The notes beneath the pieces were generated by a model that saw nothing but the letters and a program-made list of their open reading frames with translations, had not been told where the DNA came from and did not search any database. A DNA stretch of 64,000 nucleotides from Galdieria sulphuraria (taxonomy: Eukaryota; Rhodophyta; Bangiophyceae; Galdieriales; Galdieriaceae): contig NW_005178433.1 of the NCBI RefSeq assembly GCF_000341285.1, positions 83,122-147,121 on the forward strand, written 5' to 3'. The position numbers and the translations under genes were made by a program. Of this stretch, positions 21,625 through 31,788 are shown piece after piece (position 1 is the stretch's first letter; each line of letters opens with the position of its first letter).

Positions 21625-24255
21625 TTACTTACACTTATCAATCTCTATATCATATATACGTATGGTTGCGTCGATGCCTCCTGCTGCAAGTAAGAATGCA
21701 ACGTTCCCTTGTTTGGATATAAAACTATGAGGATGAAAACATACACTAACCACACAACCACCTTGTATGTCAATAGTTGCTTTGAAATCTACTCTATCTA
21801 TAGAATGTTCGTCACGCATCCTTAATTGAAGCAAACAAACTCGACCATTTTCTAATCCTACTGCCACCAAATAGCTGCTATTGAAGCCACAAGGTGCAAA
21901 TGATATACAACGAACACCCGTATCAAACATATAACATATGTTCGTATATTCTCCGATACAATGATTCTCATCAATTGCCCAATGAAACTTTATATATTTG
22001 TCTCTGGATGCTGTACAAAATAATCGTTCATCATGTGACCAACTTGCATCATAAATAATGCGTTGGTGAATATTCTTTCGATGTACAACTCTTGTCCAAA
22101 TGCCATTCGAATCCTCTCTATGGATAGCGAACGAACGGTCTCTCGATACGCTCAATAATAAACCATGCATAGAAAAGACCAAACGAGTTACCGTCAGATC
22201 ATGACAATACAATATTTGTTTCTTCTCTCTCTTATCCATATCCCAAATAATAATACAGGCATCCTTGCACGCTTGCGCTTGGCATGCAGAAGCAGCCATT
22301 TTTTTGGGTGGAAAGCAATTACAAGTAACAATTGGATTTCCATGACCATATAGTTTGGCAACTTCAGGCCACAAGGTTCCTTGAGAAAGTGTGTTCTCTG
22401 TTAAGAAATGAAAAGTGGAACTTTCTAACTGTGCCCTATTCTCGGATTCATCTTGAGAAAAGATAGCCTTGTTGGTGAGTCCTAAGGCTGCCATATCGAC
22501 AACTACAGCAGCATTTTCTTCAGCTTCTAGAGAGTAGTTGTCAAAATGGCTATTCTCAGAAGAAAATAATTGACGACATTGAGCAACAAAAGGCCGCGGA
22601 GCTCTAAATATTCGAATGACTTTCTCTTCTGCTCCACTTATCAACTCAAGACCATCTTCACGAACAAATCCAACAGTAAATATATCATGACCATGAACCT
22701 GAGGTCTCGCAATTTCTATAAAAGTTTCTTTCTCTCCTTTAACTGGAGCAAAAATTCTAGTGGTTTGGTCCAATGATACTGATGCCAGAAAGAGACCATC
22801 AACTGGTTTCCAACACAACTCTGAGACACCTTTTCCATGCCCACTTACTGTACCAACACTCTTCCATTCACCATCTTGAGTCAATTTCCAACAATACATT
22901 TGCCCTAGAAATCCATGTGCCCAAATGGAATCTCCTTGAGGAGAAAAATAGGCACCAAAGAAACCTGCCGTAGTGGAAGGAGCACCACCAAAGCTGGTCA
23001 ATCTCTCAAATGGCATCCAAACTCCTTCTGTTCCCATATAAGACCAAATGAGTACACTCTGGTCACAAGAAGAAGACAAAAGGGCTCTTTCAGTACTCCT
23101 TGGATCTTTACAATTTGTCGACCAACGAACAGAACAAACTCTGTCTTCGTGCTCTGCTAATAGTGCTTCTGAAGTAAAGGTAAATATATTACAACCTATA
23201 TGAATGCGATATTTCTTAAAGAAACTATCGGCTAATAAAGAAGATTCTCCATTATCTGATATTCCATTCGTACTCGCTTGAGAATAAACTTTCCATATGC
23301 GAACAGTGGAATCTTGAGAACCACTTGCAAGAAATGTTGTATCTTTGACAACTGTACAGTAAATAACATAAATAAAAATAAAGGTCTTACCTCCTAATTT
23401 ACAACTAGATTGACAAAAACTAACATCTCTTATCCAATCGTGATGTCCATGGAGACGTATGCGCTCTGAAAGATCGATAACTGAATTATCATCGTTGCAC
23501 AGCTCTGCAGAAAAAATAACGACAGCAGAATCAGTTCCTCCAACAGCAATTAATAAAACACTTTTCTGTTCCGATAAATGAAAAATAGTAGCTGATATGG
23601 ATTCGGGTAGAAAAGATAGCGTCGTCGTTGCCATTTGGGTCCAAGAAGATGATATTGTTTCAACTTGAAAAATAGCTAAGGAGGCTTCCGATGAAGCAGA
23701 TACAATAAAATTCTATGAGAGTTTCAACCCTCTCTCATATCTGATATATGACACAAACTATACCTACTTTGTGAAAGCAGCTAAACGTTGCGATGGAGAC
23801 CACTGCGTCTTTATGTACCTTTTCTTGATGAACCAAGGACCATAAGGGATTTTTTTTCCATAAGCATATTATTCCCAGTGCTAGTCAAATCTAAGTCGGC
23901 GTTCAGAGCGACCAATCCCAGTTGAAGCTTACCATCACCAGTAACCAATGTATCTTGATTCACCCAGCGAGTGGTTCTCACAATAGAAGAGTGTCCTTGC
24001 AAAGTACACAAAGCTCTCTCTCCTTCATAGTCCAAAATAATTACGGTATTCTGACAACCATAGGACAATCCAGAGTTACTTGGAACACGTTCATCACCTT
24101 TGTCCTTGACCTTGTATTGTTCAACCTACCTCCAATCCGCTATCGAAGAAACTCTATTACAACCACCGGCTACTCAAGTCAGCTCATAATATTATTCTAC
24201 AAAAGTCTGTTCACTTACCAATAAAGCACAGCTTTGTTTCTATACGTTCGTTCAT
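21625..24255 (-). CDS. ELP2: Elongator complex subunit 2 (WD40)
   Basis: ELP2 is the double beta-propeller subunit of Elongator, the tRNA wobble-uridine modifying complex. Five exons (24219-24255, 23933-24097, 23768-23880, 23391-23712, 21625-23351) give 787 aa, matching the usual 790-830. Many WD blocks are visible: LCTLQGHSSIVRTTRWV, LVTGDALGIICLW, FIVSASSEASLAIFQV, LHGHHDWIRDVSF, FLASGSQDSTVRIWKV, CSVRWS...LSSSCDQSVLIWSY, GHGKGVSELCWKP, FLASVSLDQTTRIFAP, VHGHDIFTVGFV, LISGAEEKVIRIFRAP, YGHGNPIVTC and LFCTASRDKYIKFHW. The 5' exons were chosen by phase and by conservation of the first two blades. The start is MNERIETKLCFIGGDE. An in-frame upstream extension cannot be excluded. Confidence 0.93.
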
Positions 24256-25582
24256 CAAGCCACCACCGAGAATATTCAACTGAAAATGAATGAAAATGTG
24301 AAGGTACCAGAAATCTCTTTATGTTTCGTCAAAGAAGGGAATAAGACTTCTTTAATATGTCATACGACAAATGTAACGAAACTATGCATTTCATTATTCC
24401 TCTCGAAAACTTTTTCAATGCCTTTTATGAAGTACTTCATAAAATTCTAGAAGAACATAGAGAGTACTGTTTTCAAGAGTTTAATAATACATACTACTCT
24501 ATCAACTATGGAATGTCGATTTTTTTGACTTTATATTCATTGAAGTCCTTAAATAGCAAGCAACAATTGTTATCGAAGAAAGCTTCCTGTACTATATAAG
24601 ATAAAGTTGACTACATTATATTCCCCAAATCCCACATATTCTATTGTGCAATTCATTTTTGAAATCCTATTGAAACTGTTGTGTATGATTCAATAAGATA
24701 TGTTACTTGCATATCAAACAACATTCTTTCATATAGTATCTATCACGTTGCCACCTCTCCTCATGTTGTCGCTGTTGTCAACTCGTAGAAATATTCATGT
24801 GTTGCCAGTAGTAGATGAGTTGACTATCATATTGACTAAGAACTCAGTAGACTTTGTAAAATAGTCATTAGAGTGTTATATCTTCTTTCATAATCCTCTC
24901 TTTGAGACTGCAAGATCTTAAGAGTAGATAATGAAGTATTTTATTGCACTAGGAAAAGGTCTTTGCAATGACAACAACTTTGTTTGCTTCAACCAAAAAG
25001 TTGGCGGTTCGGATGGTGTGAACAAGTTTGAATTAACTGCCAGAAATTTCTGCCTGGTTGATTTTGATCAGTCTAATGATGGAAATGAACATTTCAGTCT
25101 CTAGAATTTCTCCTATTTCTTCCACTGCAAGTTGTGTAATCCATAAAAAAATTCAGATCTGTCACCTCAAATCTCCCAAAAATGCAGTTCATAGACTCAT
25201 TCAGAGTTCCCTTGACATTACGAAGAGGAATAGCCAAACTTGCTACAAAAGGTTAGTAGAGCATATTTAAAAAATCCGTGTATGCAAAACTACTGGATGG
25301 CGTTCCACAGTATACTAAAGTTAAACTTTGCATTCTTCTCTCACAAGTTTGAATAATTCATTTGAATCCAAACAAGTATGTTATCATAAGATGACAACGG
25401 CCCCAAATAAAAAAACTTGAGAATGATGCAAAAACTCAAAAACTCCTTCACCAGAGAATATTACATTCGTTGATAAGTTTCCACAACCTCATTCGTTGTT
25501 TCGTTAGTGGCAGAGATGCTTTGAAAAAGTGAAAGACTAACAAAACTATTCGATTCTCCTGTTATCCTCTGAAATATCGACT
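24256..25582. other. Intergenic region, about 1.3 kb
   Basis: This region lies between the ELP2 start and the 3' end of the NCoR-like gene. An 80-codon ATG frame at 24357-24599 has no recognised motif. Nothing else was seen. Confidence 0.45.
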
Positions 25583-27817
25583 TCAATATCTTTCCAAGCA
25601 AACTTTCGACTTGTTTGACGGTTCGCTTAGACTTGAGTCCTTTTCATCACAAATATCTATTTTATCTTGTGTATCTTCCACGAGCGTATTTTTCATGCTT
25701 GTTTCGTCCTTCGATAAATCATTTGTAGAGGAACGTCCATCTACCGATAAAGAGACCCGATCTGCTTCCAAATCCAATCTAGATGCTGCCATCAATTCTT
25801 CATAATAGGTTCGAATCTGAAGAGAAGTTTTGGTTGGAATCAGTTCAGCTATTCTATCCCAATTATAACCATATATTCGAAAATATCTCTCAAATGCATT
25901 CTTTTCTTCCTCACTCCATTCCAGTACTTTCCGTCTCCTCCTCTTCCGTTCAACCTTCGGTTCCTGTACTTCTCCCGTAGTATTTTGACTGGACAAATCC
26001 ACATTCAAAATATTCCTATTATGTTTCCAGTACGCTCTACATTGCATCGCTGTTTTGGTTCCTATTTCCTTTGCAACTAGCTTGAAGTTTGTACCATGTC
26101 TCTTCAGTCCTTGTACAAGCTTTTCAACTTCTTCAAAGGTCCACGAGGATACAGGTGAAGCAGAACGACTGCTTTCTCGACCAGAATCTAAATGAACCGA
26201 TTTGTAAGTTGGTGACTCATTAAAATCAACCAAGTTGATTTCCGACGAGCTACCCGTTCTAGGAGGGATACTCCAAGATACCTCTGATACTAGCTTGTTG
26301 TTCTGAGTAAAGGAATTCTTCCGGCTAATTCGACGCTTCGACATTGTATCACAACCACGGAAATATTTCTTCAGTTGGAGTCTGATTTTGTTTTGAAAAT
26401 AGAACCGTACAACATCCTCTGTCGTTTTGTATTTGAGAAAACTTGCAATTTTTCTTTGAAAAGCAAAATACGACGTTAAAATCAAATCATCAAACCATTA
26501 CATTCGTATATCATACCTAAAGTTTTTTCCATATTGTGCATAGCGTTTAACAAAAATGCTAAGTTCATTGTTCGTCCAGGGATTGATTGCACAGCTGGCA
26601 TGATGATATAATAAAGGATCATCCAGCAGAACCGAGCCTCCTTCAAAGGGTGTCTCAGAAGTATCCTATGAAGGAATGTAAATGAGTTTCATAACTTTCC
26701 AACATACTTACCTGACAAGGAATGCGAGCCAGACATTTACCCCACCTAGAACGACCACCAGCTGTCCCTCCATCAGCTTCAATAGCATTCAAAAATATAC
26801 CAACGTCTTCAAGAGAAACATTCCGTGTGTCGTTGGAAGAGCTGCGATAAGTGGTTCGACCACTTCCTGTTCTAGCTAGCAATACATCCGAGCCTTGTGT
26901 AGCGATCAAAATATAACTGAAACAATAAATATACAGCAAATTCAAAAATGGCATACATACCAATCTCTTTGAAGAAGAGCTTCAGTCTCCTCCTTTGATG
27001 ACTGTTCTTCTATGGCTCGCAGTTGCTTAATCCACTTCTCACGTAACTCCATAAACTGCTCCAATAGTTTTTTCCTCGATTCAATTCTTTCCTCATACTT
27101 ATGTCGAACAAAAGCTGATAACTTGGCATTGACAAGGGGAAAGCACTCCGCTACTTTTGCAACATCCAAAATTTCCTCTGGAGCACTATACAATGAAACT
27201 GCAGGATATGAAGCAAATACACCTCTTTCACAAAGACCTTCATCTTCATCAATAATTTGACAAAAGAATGGCTGTAAAGCTGCGTGCGAAGAAGCAGCTC
27301 GCAAACGATTCTCTGAAAGAATCCTTCTTGTGACGGAGTCCAATAAAGTTTCTTGAGAGTCAACCCTTTTAAAGCAGTTGCCACTTGGAGGACTTTTTGG
27401 CTTCTTGCTTTCAAGACGCAACCAACGTCGTTTGTTTTCTAAAGACTTTTGCTTTGCTTCCAATATTTCCTTCTTTTGCTTCAAGGCTTCATCTACTCTT
27501 TCAAGTTCTTCCAGACATCTTTGACGATCATTTTCAGCACGCTGCCTAGAGTTTCCTTCCTGCACGAGTGAAGCCTTGTTGAAATACTTGTTTTCTGGGA
27601 CAACGGATGGGGAATGGAAGCCTAGAAGGTTTCCAGCAGGGGAACTGTCTAACTTTTTGGGAACGTCTATTGTATAGGGAGAATTATTTGAGTCCTCACC
27701 GACGTTTTGAGGCTTTCTTCTAGGGGGTGAAGGTAACGACAATTCTCCTTGAAACTCCACATTCTCGAAACCTATCGACTTAGTTCCCTCTAAAGGGGAA
27801 ACTTCTCTACTTGCCAT
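25583..27817 (-). CDS. NCoR/SMRT/Snt1-like SANT-domain corepressor
   Basis: Four exons on the minus strand (26961-27817, 26712-26916, 26517-26665, 25583-26453) give about 693 aa. Residues about 85-130 form a charged coiled coil, and a second helical stretch (KYEERIESRKKLLEQFMELR) precedes the SANT region. The first SANT domain spans exons 3-4: NPWTNNELSIFVKRYAQYGK, then NFRKIASFL, KTTEDVVRFYFQNK. This follows the NCoR SANT1 wording closely (W-..E...F...F..H.KNF..IAS(F/Y)L..K...(D/E)CV.(Y/F)YY..K). Two further SANT/Myb repeats follow (SSWTFEEVEKLVQGLKRHGT and LEWSEEEKNAFERYFRIYGY), separated by an RKRRRRK basic patch. The segment LSENRLRAASSHAALQP also fits the conserved region upstream of SANT1. 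It is expected to act in a histone deacetylase complex. It is divergent from proline dehydrogenase, with 115 bp between the starts. Confidence 0.8.
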
Positions 27818-27932
27818 ATAATAACCAATTCTAAGGAATTATCTTAATAGTGTCCACAAAAATTGTTTTTTCAAAAAAAAGGCTTGCAGGAATAACACCA
27901 GTAACTTGTAACTTGTCCCTACCACTTGTAAA

Positions 27933-29381
27933 ATGTTTCAAATGCTGACATGGTCAAGACTCATTGCGAACAGCAAACCGTGTTTAGCAAAACTTGTAAA
28001 GCCTTGCACTTACACACATACCGAAGCAAGCCAAAATGTAACTAGAGCTTATATTGCTCCAGTGACCCCGAAGGAAGCTTTTGGTGACGTGGCTACCAAG
28101 GACTTGTTGCGTGGTTTGGTAGCCTTATCTTTAGCTAGAACCCCTGGTGTTGCAACATATGGTGGAAAGTTTCTAGATGCTATTCATCGTTCTGGTCCTC
28201 GCTTTTTCAAAGATATAGTGGACAGTGTTGTAAGGCGCACTGTTTTTGCTCACTTCTGTGCGGGTGAGTCACTTGACGAGTGTACAAAGAATACGGAACA
28301 TCTCCGTCGTTTGGGTGTAAAGTGCTTGTTTGACTACGCAGCTGAACGCGCTCCAGGAACAGTTCTTTCCGAGGAAGATTTGAAAATGGAAGAAGCTGCC
28401 AAGGAATATGCCGCGGAGCTTGAAATTGAAACCATTCGTCGCGCTTGTCAACTAGGAAAAGGAGATTTTGCTTGTATTAAGATAACTGCCCTGGCCGTTA
28501 TAGAACATCTTGAGAAGTTAAACGATATGATTGTTCAAGATTGGAAGAAAAGTGTAGACAAAGACGCATCTATTTACGGATATTCAATCGATCCTGAGCT
28601 TTCCTTTGATTTTGAAAATCTTGAAAAGTTCAAGGCCAAATTCAGCTCGGAAGAACTAAGAATATTGAGGAATGATGTGTTCCGTATTCAAAGACTTTGT
28701 GCATTGGCTGCAGAATCTCGAGTTCCTATGCTAATCGATGCTGAACATTATTGTTTACAGGATGCTATTGAATATATCTCGATGGGAATGCAGAAACGTT
28801 ATAACACGTCTCATGAGAGCTTTATTTTTACTACCATTCAATGTTATTTGAGAGATTCTGAAAGAAGAGAGAAGCTGGCCTCTTTTCTTGCCGAACGATT
28901 TGGTTTTCGTCTTGGCCTAAAGTTAGTGCGTGGCGCTTATCTACATTATGAAAGAGAACATGCTTCGCAGAGGAATCTAGAATCTCCCGTTTGGGGTTCG
29001 ATTTCAGAGACACATTCTTCATACAACACTATTGCTGAGAAAGAGATTGCTAAAGTTTCACAAGAGAAAACATCGCTTATTTTAGCAACACATAATATAG
29101 AGTCTATACGTAATGCTATTAAGACTATGGAACAGCTGAATATGAGACACGACAATGAACACTTTCATTTTGGTCAACTGTACGCGATGGCAGATGCGAC
29201 GACGGCATCATTGCGGAAAGCAGGTTTTCAAGTTGTGAAATATATTCCTTTTGGACCTCTTGAGGAAGTCATTCCTTATTTGTCTAGAAGACTTCAAGAA
29301 AACCAAGATATTCTTGGATCCACTTCTGTCGACATGAACTTTTTCTACAAAGAATTGGTAAGGAGATTAATCCGGAAATAA
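27933..29381 (+). CDS. PRODH: Proline dehydrogenase, mitochondrial
   Basis: This FAD enzyme oxidises proline to pyrroline-5-carboxylate, the first step of proline catabolism. The gene is intronless, 482 aa. Conserved PRODH barrel blocks are present: VPMLIDAEHYCLQDAIEYIS, FIFTTIQCYLRDSERR, RLGLKLVRGAYLHYERE, LILATHNIESI, FHFGQLYAMAD, and the C-terminal VVKYIPFGPLEEVIPYLSRR with RLQEN. The usual TYQ of the flavin-site strand reads TIQ here. The first 40 residues are basic and Ser/Thr-rich, consistent with a mitochondrial presequence. An amino-acid-degrading role fits the nearby GABA transaminase and AAAP transporters, though they are not physically linked. Confidence 0.95.
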   Translation: MFQMLTWSRLIANSKPCLAKLVKPCTYTHTEASQNVTRAYIAPVTPKEAFGDVATKDLLRGLVALSLARTPGVATYGGKFLDAIHRSGPRFFKDIVDSVVRRTVFAHFCAGESLDECTKNTEHLRRLGVKCLFDYAAERAPGTVLSEEDLKMEEAAKEYAAELEIETIRRACQLGKGDFACIKITALAVIEHLEKLNDMIVQDWKKSVDKDASIYGYSIDPELSFDFENLEKFKAKFSSEELRILRNDVFRIQRLCALAAESRVPMLIDAEHYCLQDAIEYISMGMQKRYNTSHESFIFTTIQCYLRDSERREKLASFLAERFGFRLGLKLVRGAYLHYEREHASQRNLESPVWGSISETHSSYNTIAEKEIAKVSQEKTSLILATHNIESIRNAIKTMEQLNMRHDNEHFHFGQLYAMADATTASLRKAGFQVVKYIPFGPLEEVIPYLSRRLQENQDILGSTSVDMNFFYKELVRRLIRK

Positions 29382-29602
29382 ACTTCCCTCACCTTAAATG
29401 ATTATGGGTGCAGTATGTTCTGAAACAGAATCTTGGATGTGAAATTTTATCAGTTTGGACTCTATTGCTCCAAAATTCGATTTCCCAAAATGAGGAAACT
29501 GAGAAACCCTCATTGGAAGAAGCATTTCGTCCGGACGAAAATCCAATGGCTATAAAATCACAATGCATAAAATAGCCCAGTGAGCTTCGTATCCCCAGTT
29601 CG

Positions 29603-30259
29603 ATGAACGCTGTCTGGTTGTCGTCAAACTGCTGCGTTACTTCAAACTGTTTCTCTACCCATGTATTGCGTTGGGGTTTAGTGGAGTCTACAGCCCTTTT
29701 GGGAACGTTGGCAGGTACCATATTTGTAGGATGGGTAAGGAGAGTAGTGTTGAGTCGTCCGAATAGTCGTGGTTTGTTAGTGAAGCGAAGACCTTTGAAC
29801 CGTCGTTGTCCACGTTGCAGTGGTTTTGGCATTTACAGATGCCCTTTGTGTCGAGGAGGTGGTTTAGTGGTAAGAATGGAAATAATATTCTTTCGTTAAA
29901 ACTCTCACCAGTGACAGGATTACGAGAAGAAATACCTACACAGTGACCCTTGTCCAATGTGCTTCTGTAATAGATTCGTCACTTGCATTCTTTGTAAGGG
30001 AAGTGGTGTGCGACCAAAAGTTGCTTTGCAGTCTGACTCCAGTCAATATCGTTTGCTACCGAAATTTTCACAATTATTGCAGGTTTGGAAAGGGTACCGT
30101 GTATTGCAGCCCTCTAGTTCTTTTTTATTCTTTAAACAGGTCGAGAATTCTGGTTCGCCATTGGGTATGAACTGGACAACTTTCCCAATGGCCGTAGCTA
30201 CAGCAACCTTGTTTTTAAGGTTCTTAAGACGCTTACGCAGCAAAACTTCTTTCTCATAA
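29603..30259 (+). CDS. Small DnaJ-type zinc-finger protein (BSD2/PSA2-like)
   Basis: Exons 29603-29869 and 29918-30259 give 202 aa. Four cysteine pairs recall a degenerate DnaJ CxxCxGxG array: CPRCSGFG, CPLCRGGG, CPMCFCNR and CILCKGSG. There is no J domain, so this is a zinc-finger-only, chaperone-like protein of the kind found in plastids (BSD2, PSA2, LQY1). A hydrophobic stretch (residues about 27-45, LLGTLAGTIFVGWVRRVV) precedes the zinc domain, and the C terminus has another (FPMAVATATLFLRFLRR), so membrane attachment is possible. The segment 30081-30137 (57 nt) starts GT, ends AG and has no in-frame stop. It could be an intron or be retained; I kept it. A plastid role is inferred. Confidence 0.65.
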
Positions 30260-30351
30260 CTACTCTTTTCGTCATTTTGTATCTTCTGTAACTTTAGCTT
30301 TTCATTTTGAAATAAATGTAAACTTTGGCTTGTCCATTGTTGGGTCGACTA

Positions 30352-31132
30352 ATGCCCTCGTTTGCGAAGGACTTGAGGCATATATCCAAGGTTGATAAGA
30401 TATGGAGACTGGTTGATGCCAAAGGTGAGATCTTGGGTCGCGTAGGAAATATTGTCGCACACCTTCTTCAAGGAAAACACAAGCCTTATTACGACCGGTC
30501 AGTTTTATGCGGTGATCCAGTTGTCGTCATCAACGCACGTTATGTGGAGCTGACTGGAAGAAAGTGGAAAACAAGAGTTTATAAGAAGCATTCAGGGTAT
30601 CCTGGCGGCTTGAATGAGTTTCCAGCAAAGGAATTAATCAAGGAGAAACCAGAGGAATTGATATATGAGACTGTAAGACATATGTTACCAAAGAATAACT
30701 TAGGGACGGAGATGCTAGGAATACTAAGAGTTTACCCCGAAAAAGAACATCTTCATGAAAACCAACAACTAGTGCCAGTGCCTCCTACTGGAAAGGATAA
30801 AAGACTAACCGTTGAAGGAATCCTTGAGCAAGATGAGAAGGAAGAACTTTGGAGAAGAATTCTAGTTTCTGTCCCACCTCAAGGTTTGAATAGCATTTAT
30901 TCAAAGAGATGCAAAACTAAATAAGGTCATAGAACTGTCAAGACAAATTATGGAGATCAAGCGCAAACTGAGCGAAAGCAGGATATCTCCTGAAGTAGTT
31001 TCAGAGAAGAAACTGAAGGATTTGCTCAACTCCTACGAAACAGGCCCTCATGGAGAAAATATAGCAAAATACTTGCAGTATATAGGAGATGAGGATATTC
31101 CAGTTGAGGAGACAATAAAAGATTTTTCCTAA
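30352..31132 (+). CDS. Organellar ribosomal protein uL13 with C-terminal extension
   Basis: This is large-subunit protein L13 of the bacterial type, for mitochondrial or plastid ribosomes. The core is unmistakable: WRLVDAKGEILGRVGNIVAH, KPYYDRSVLCGDPVVVINA, VELTGRKW, KKHSGYPGGL, and VRHMLPKNNLG with RVYPEKEHLHENQQ. The first ATG is at 30352; upstream codons are open only through a TTG. Two endings are possible. Unspliced, the frame ends at 30924. If an intron 30865-30925 (GTTTCT...AATAAG) is removed in phase 0, the helix continues as EELWRRIL-VIELSRQIMEIK and runs to 31132 (239 aa). I favour the spliced form because the joined region is one continuous charged helix and ends 2 bp before the SURF6 stop. 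Confidence 0.82.
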
Positions 31133-31134
31133 AA

Positions 31135-31751
31135 CTATCGCGACTTTTTGGTCTTCGCCTTTCGTTTCATTTTTCGTTTTTGAATATTTTGTTCACTCAT
31201 TTGTTGTCTTATCTTTTGTCTTTCTTCTTCCGCCTTTTTCCGTTCTCCCCAGTCACGCTTACTCTTTCGCTTCCTTCTTTCCTTCTCCTTCCACCTACGT
31301 TTGAGAACTTTTTCATCGTCCACAACTTTTTCCCCCCTAGTTTTCGCAAGGATTGTATGCAACTTTGCATCTAAAGGAGAAGGTGCATCTGAAACTCCAG
31401 GCTTTTCTTCGGATGCAGCAACTGTCGCATTGGAAGCTTGTTGCTCTACAGTTGAAGGTTTCGTTCCTGTAAGAGTCTTGTTTTGCGATTTCTCCTTCAT
31501 TTTCTTGTCAATCTTCTTGTTGTTCCCTTTACTTTTTGGGTTCTTCCTTTTGTTGCGTTTCACATTGCTCGAAGGCTTCACGTTATCTAAAGGAGTTGAA
31601 ACATTATTCGATGGAGCATATATTTTCCGAGGAACAAGGGACACAAGTTTAGAAAACCCTATAATACCTTAAACGAGTTGCTTAAACACTGTACAACGAA
31701 AAGCTTACATTGGTCTATTTGTTTCGCTGGGGCTGAAAGATCTTCCATCAT
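31135..31751 (-). CDS. SURF6/Rrp14-like nucleolar ribosome-biogenesis protein
   Basis: Exons 31709-31751 and 31135-31667 give 191 aa, short for the family (human SURF6 361). The N terminus AKQIDQCIIGFSKLVSLVPR followed by KIYAP fits the Rrp14 N-terminal motif (helix, then LIP-KYY). The C terminus is the lysine/arginine/glutamate-rich SURF6 helix (LKRRWKEKERRKRKSKRDWG, ending NIQKRKMKRKAKTKKSR). The role known in yeast is early 60S and 40S subunit assembly in the nucleolus. It is divergent from the TauE/SafE gene with only 39 bp between the start codons. Confidence 0.75.
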
Positions 31752-31788
31752 ATTTTCCTTCTCATCAACGTTGGAATGTTATAATTGA

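Noticed and set aside
29389-29957. Minus-strand frames of 147 and 89 codons over the zinc-finger gene
   Set aside because: They are antisense shadows of the Cys-rich plus-strand exon; no motif in themselves.
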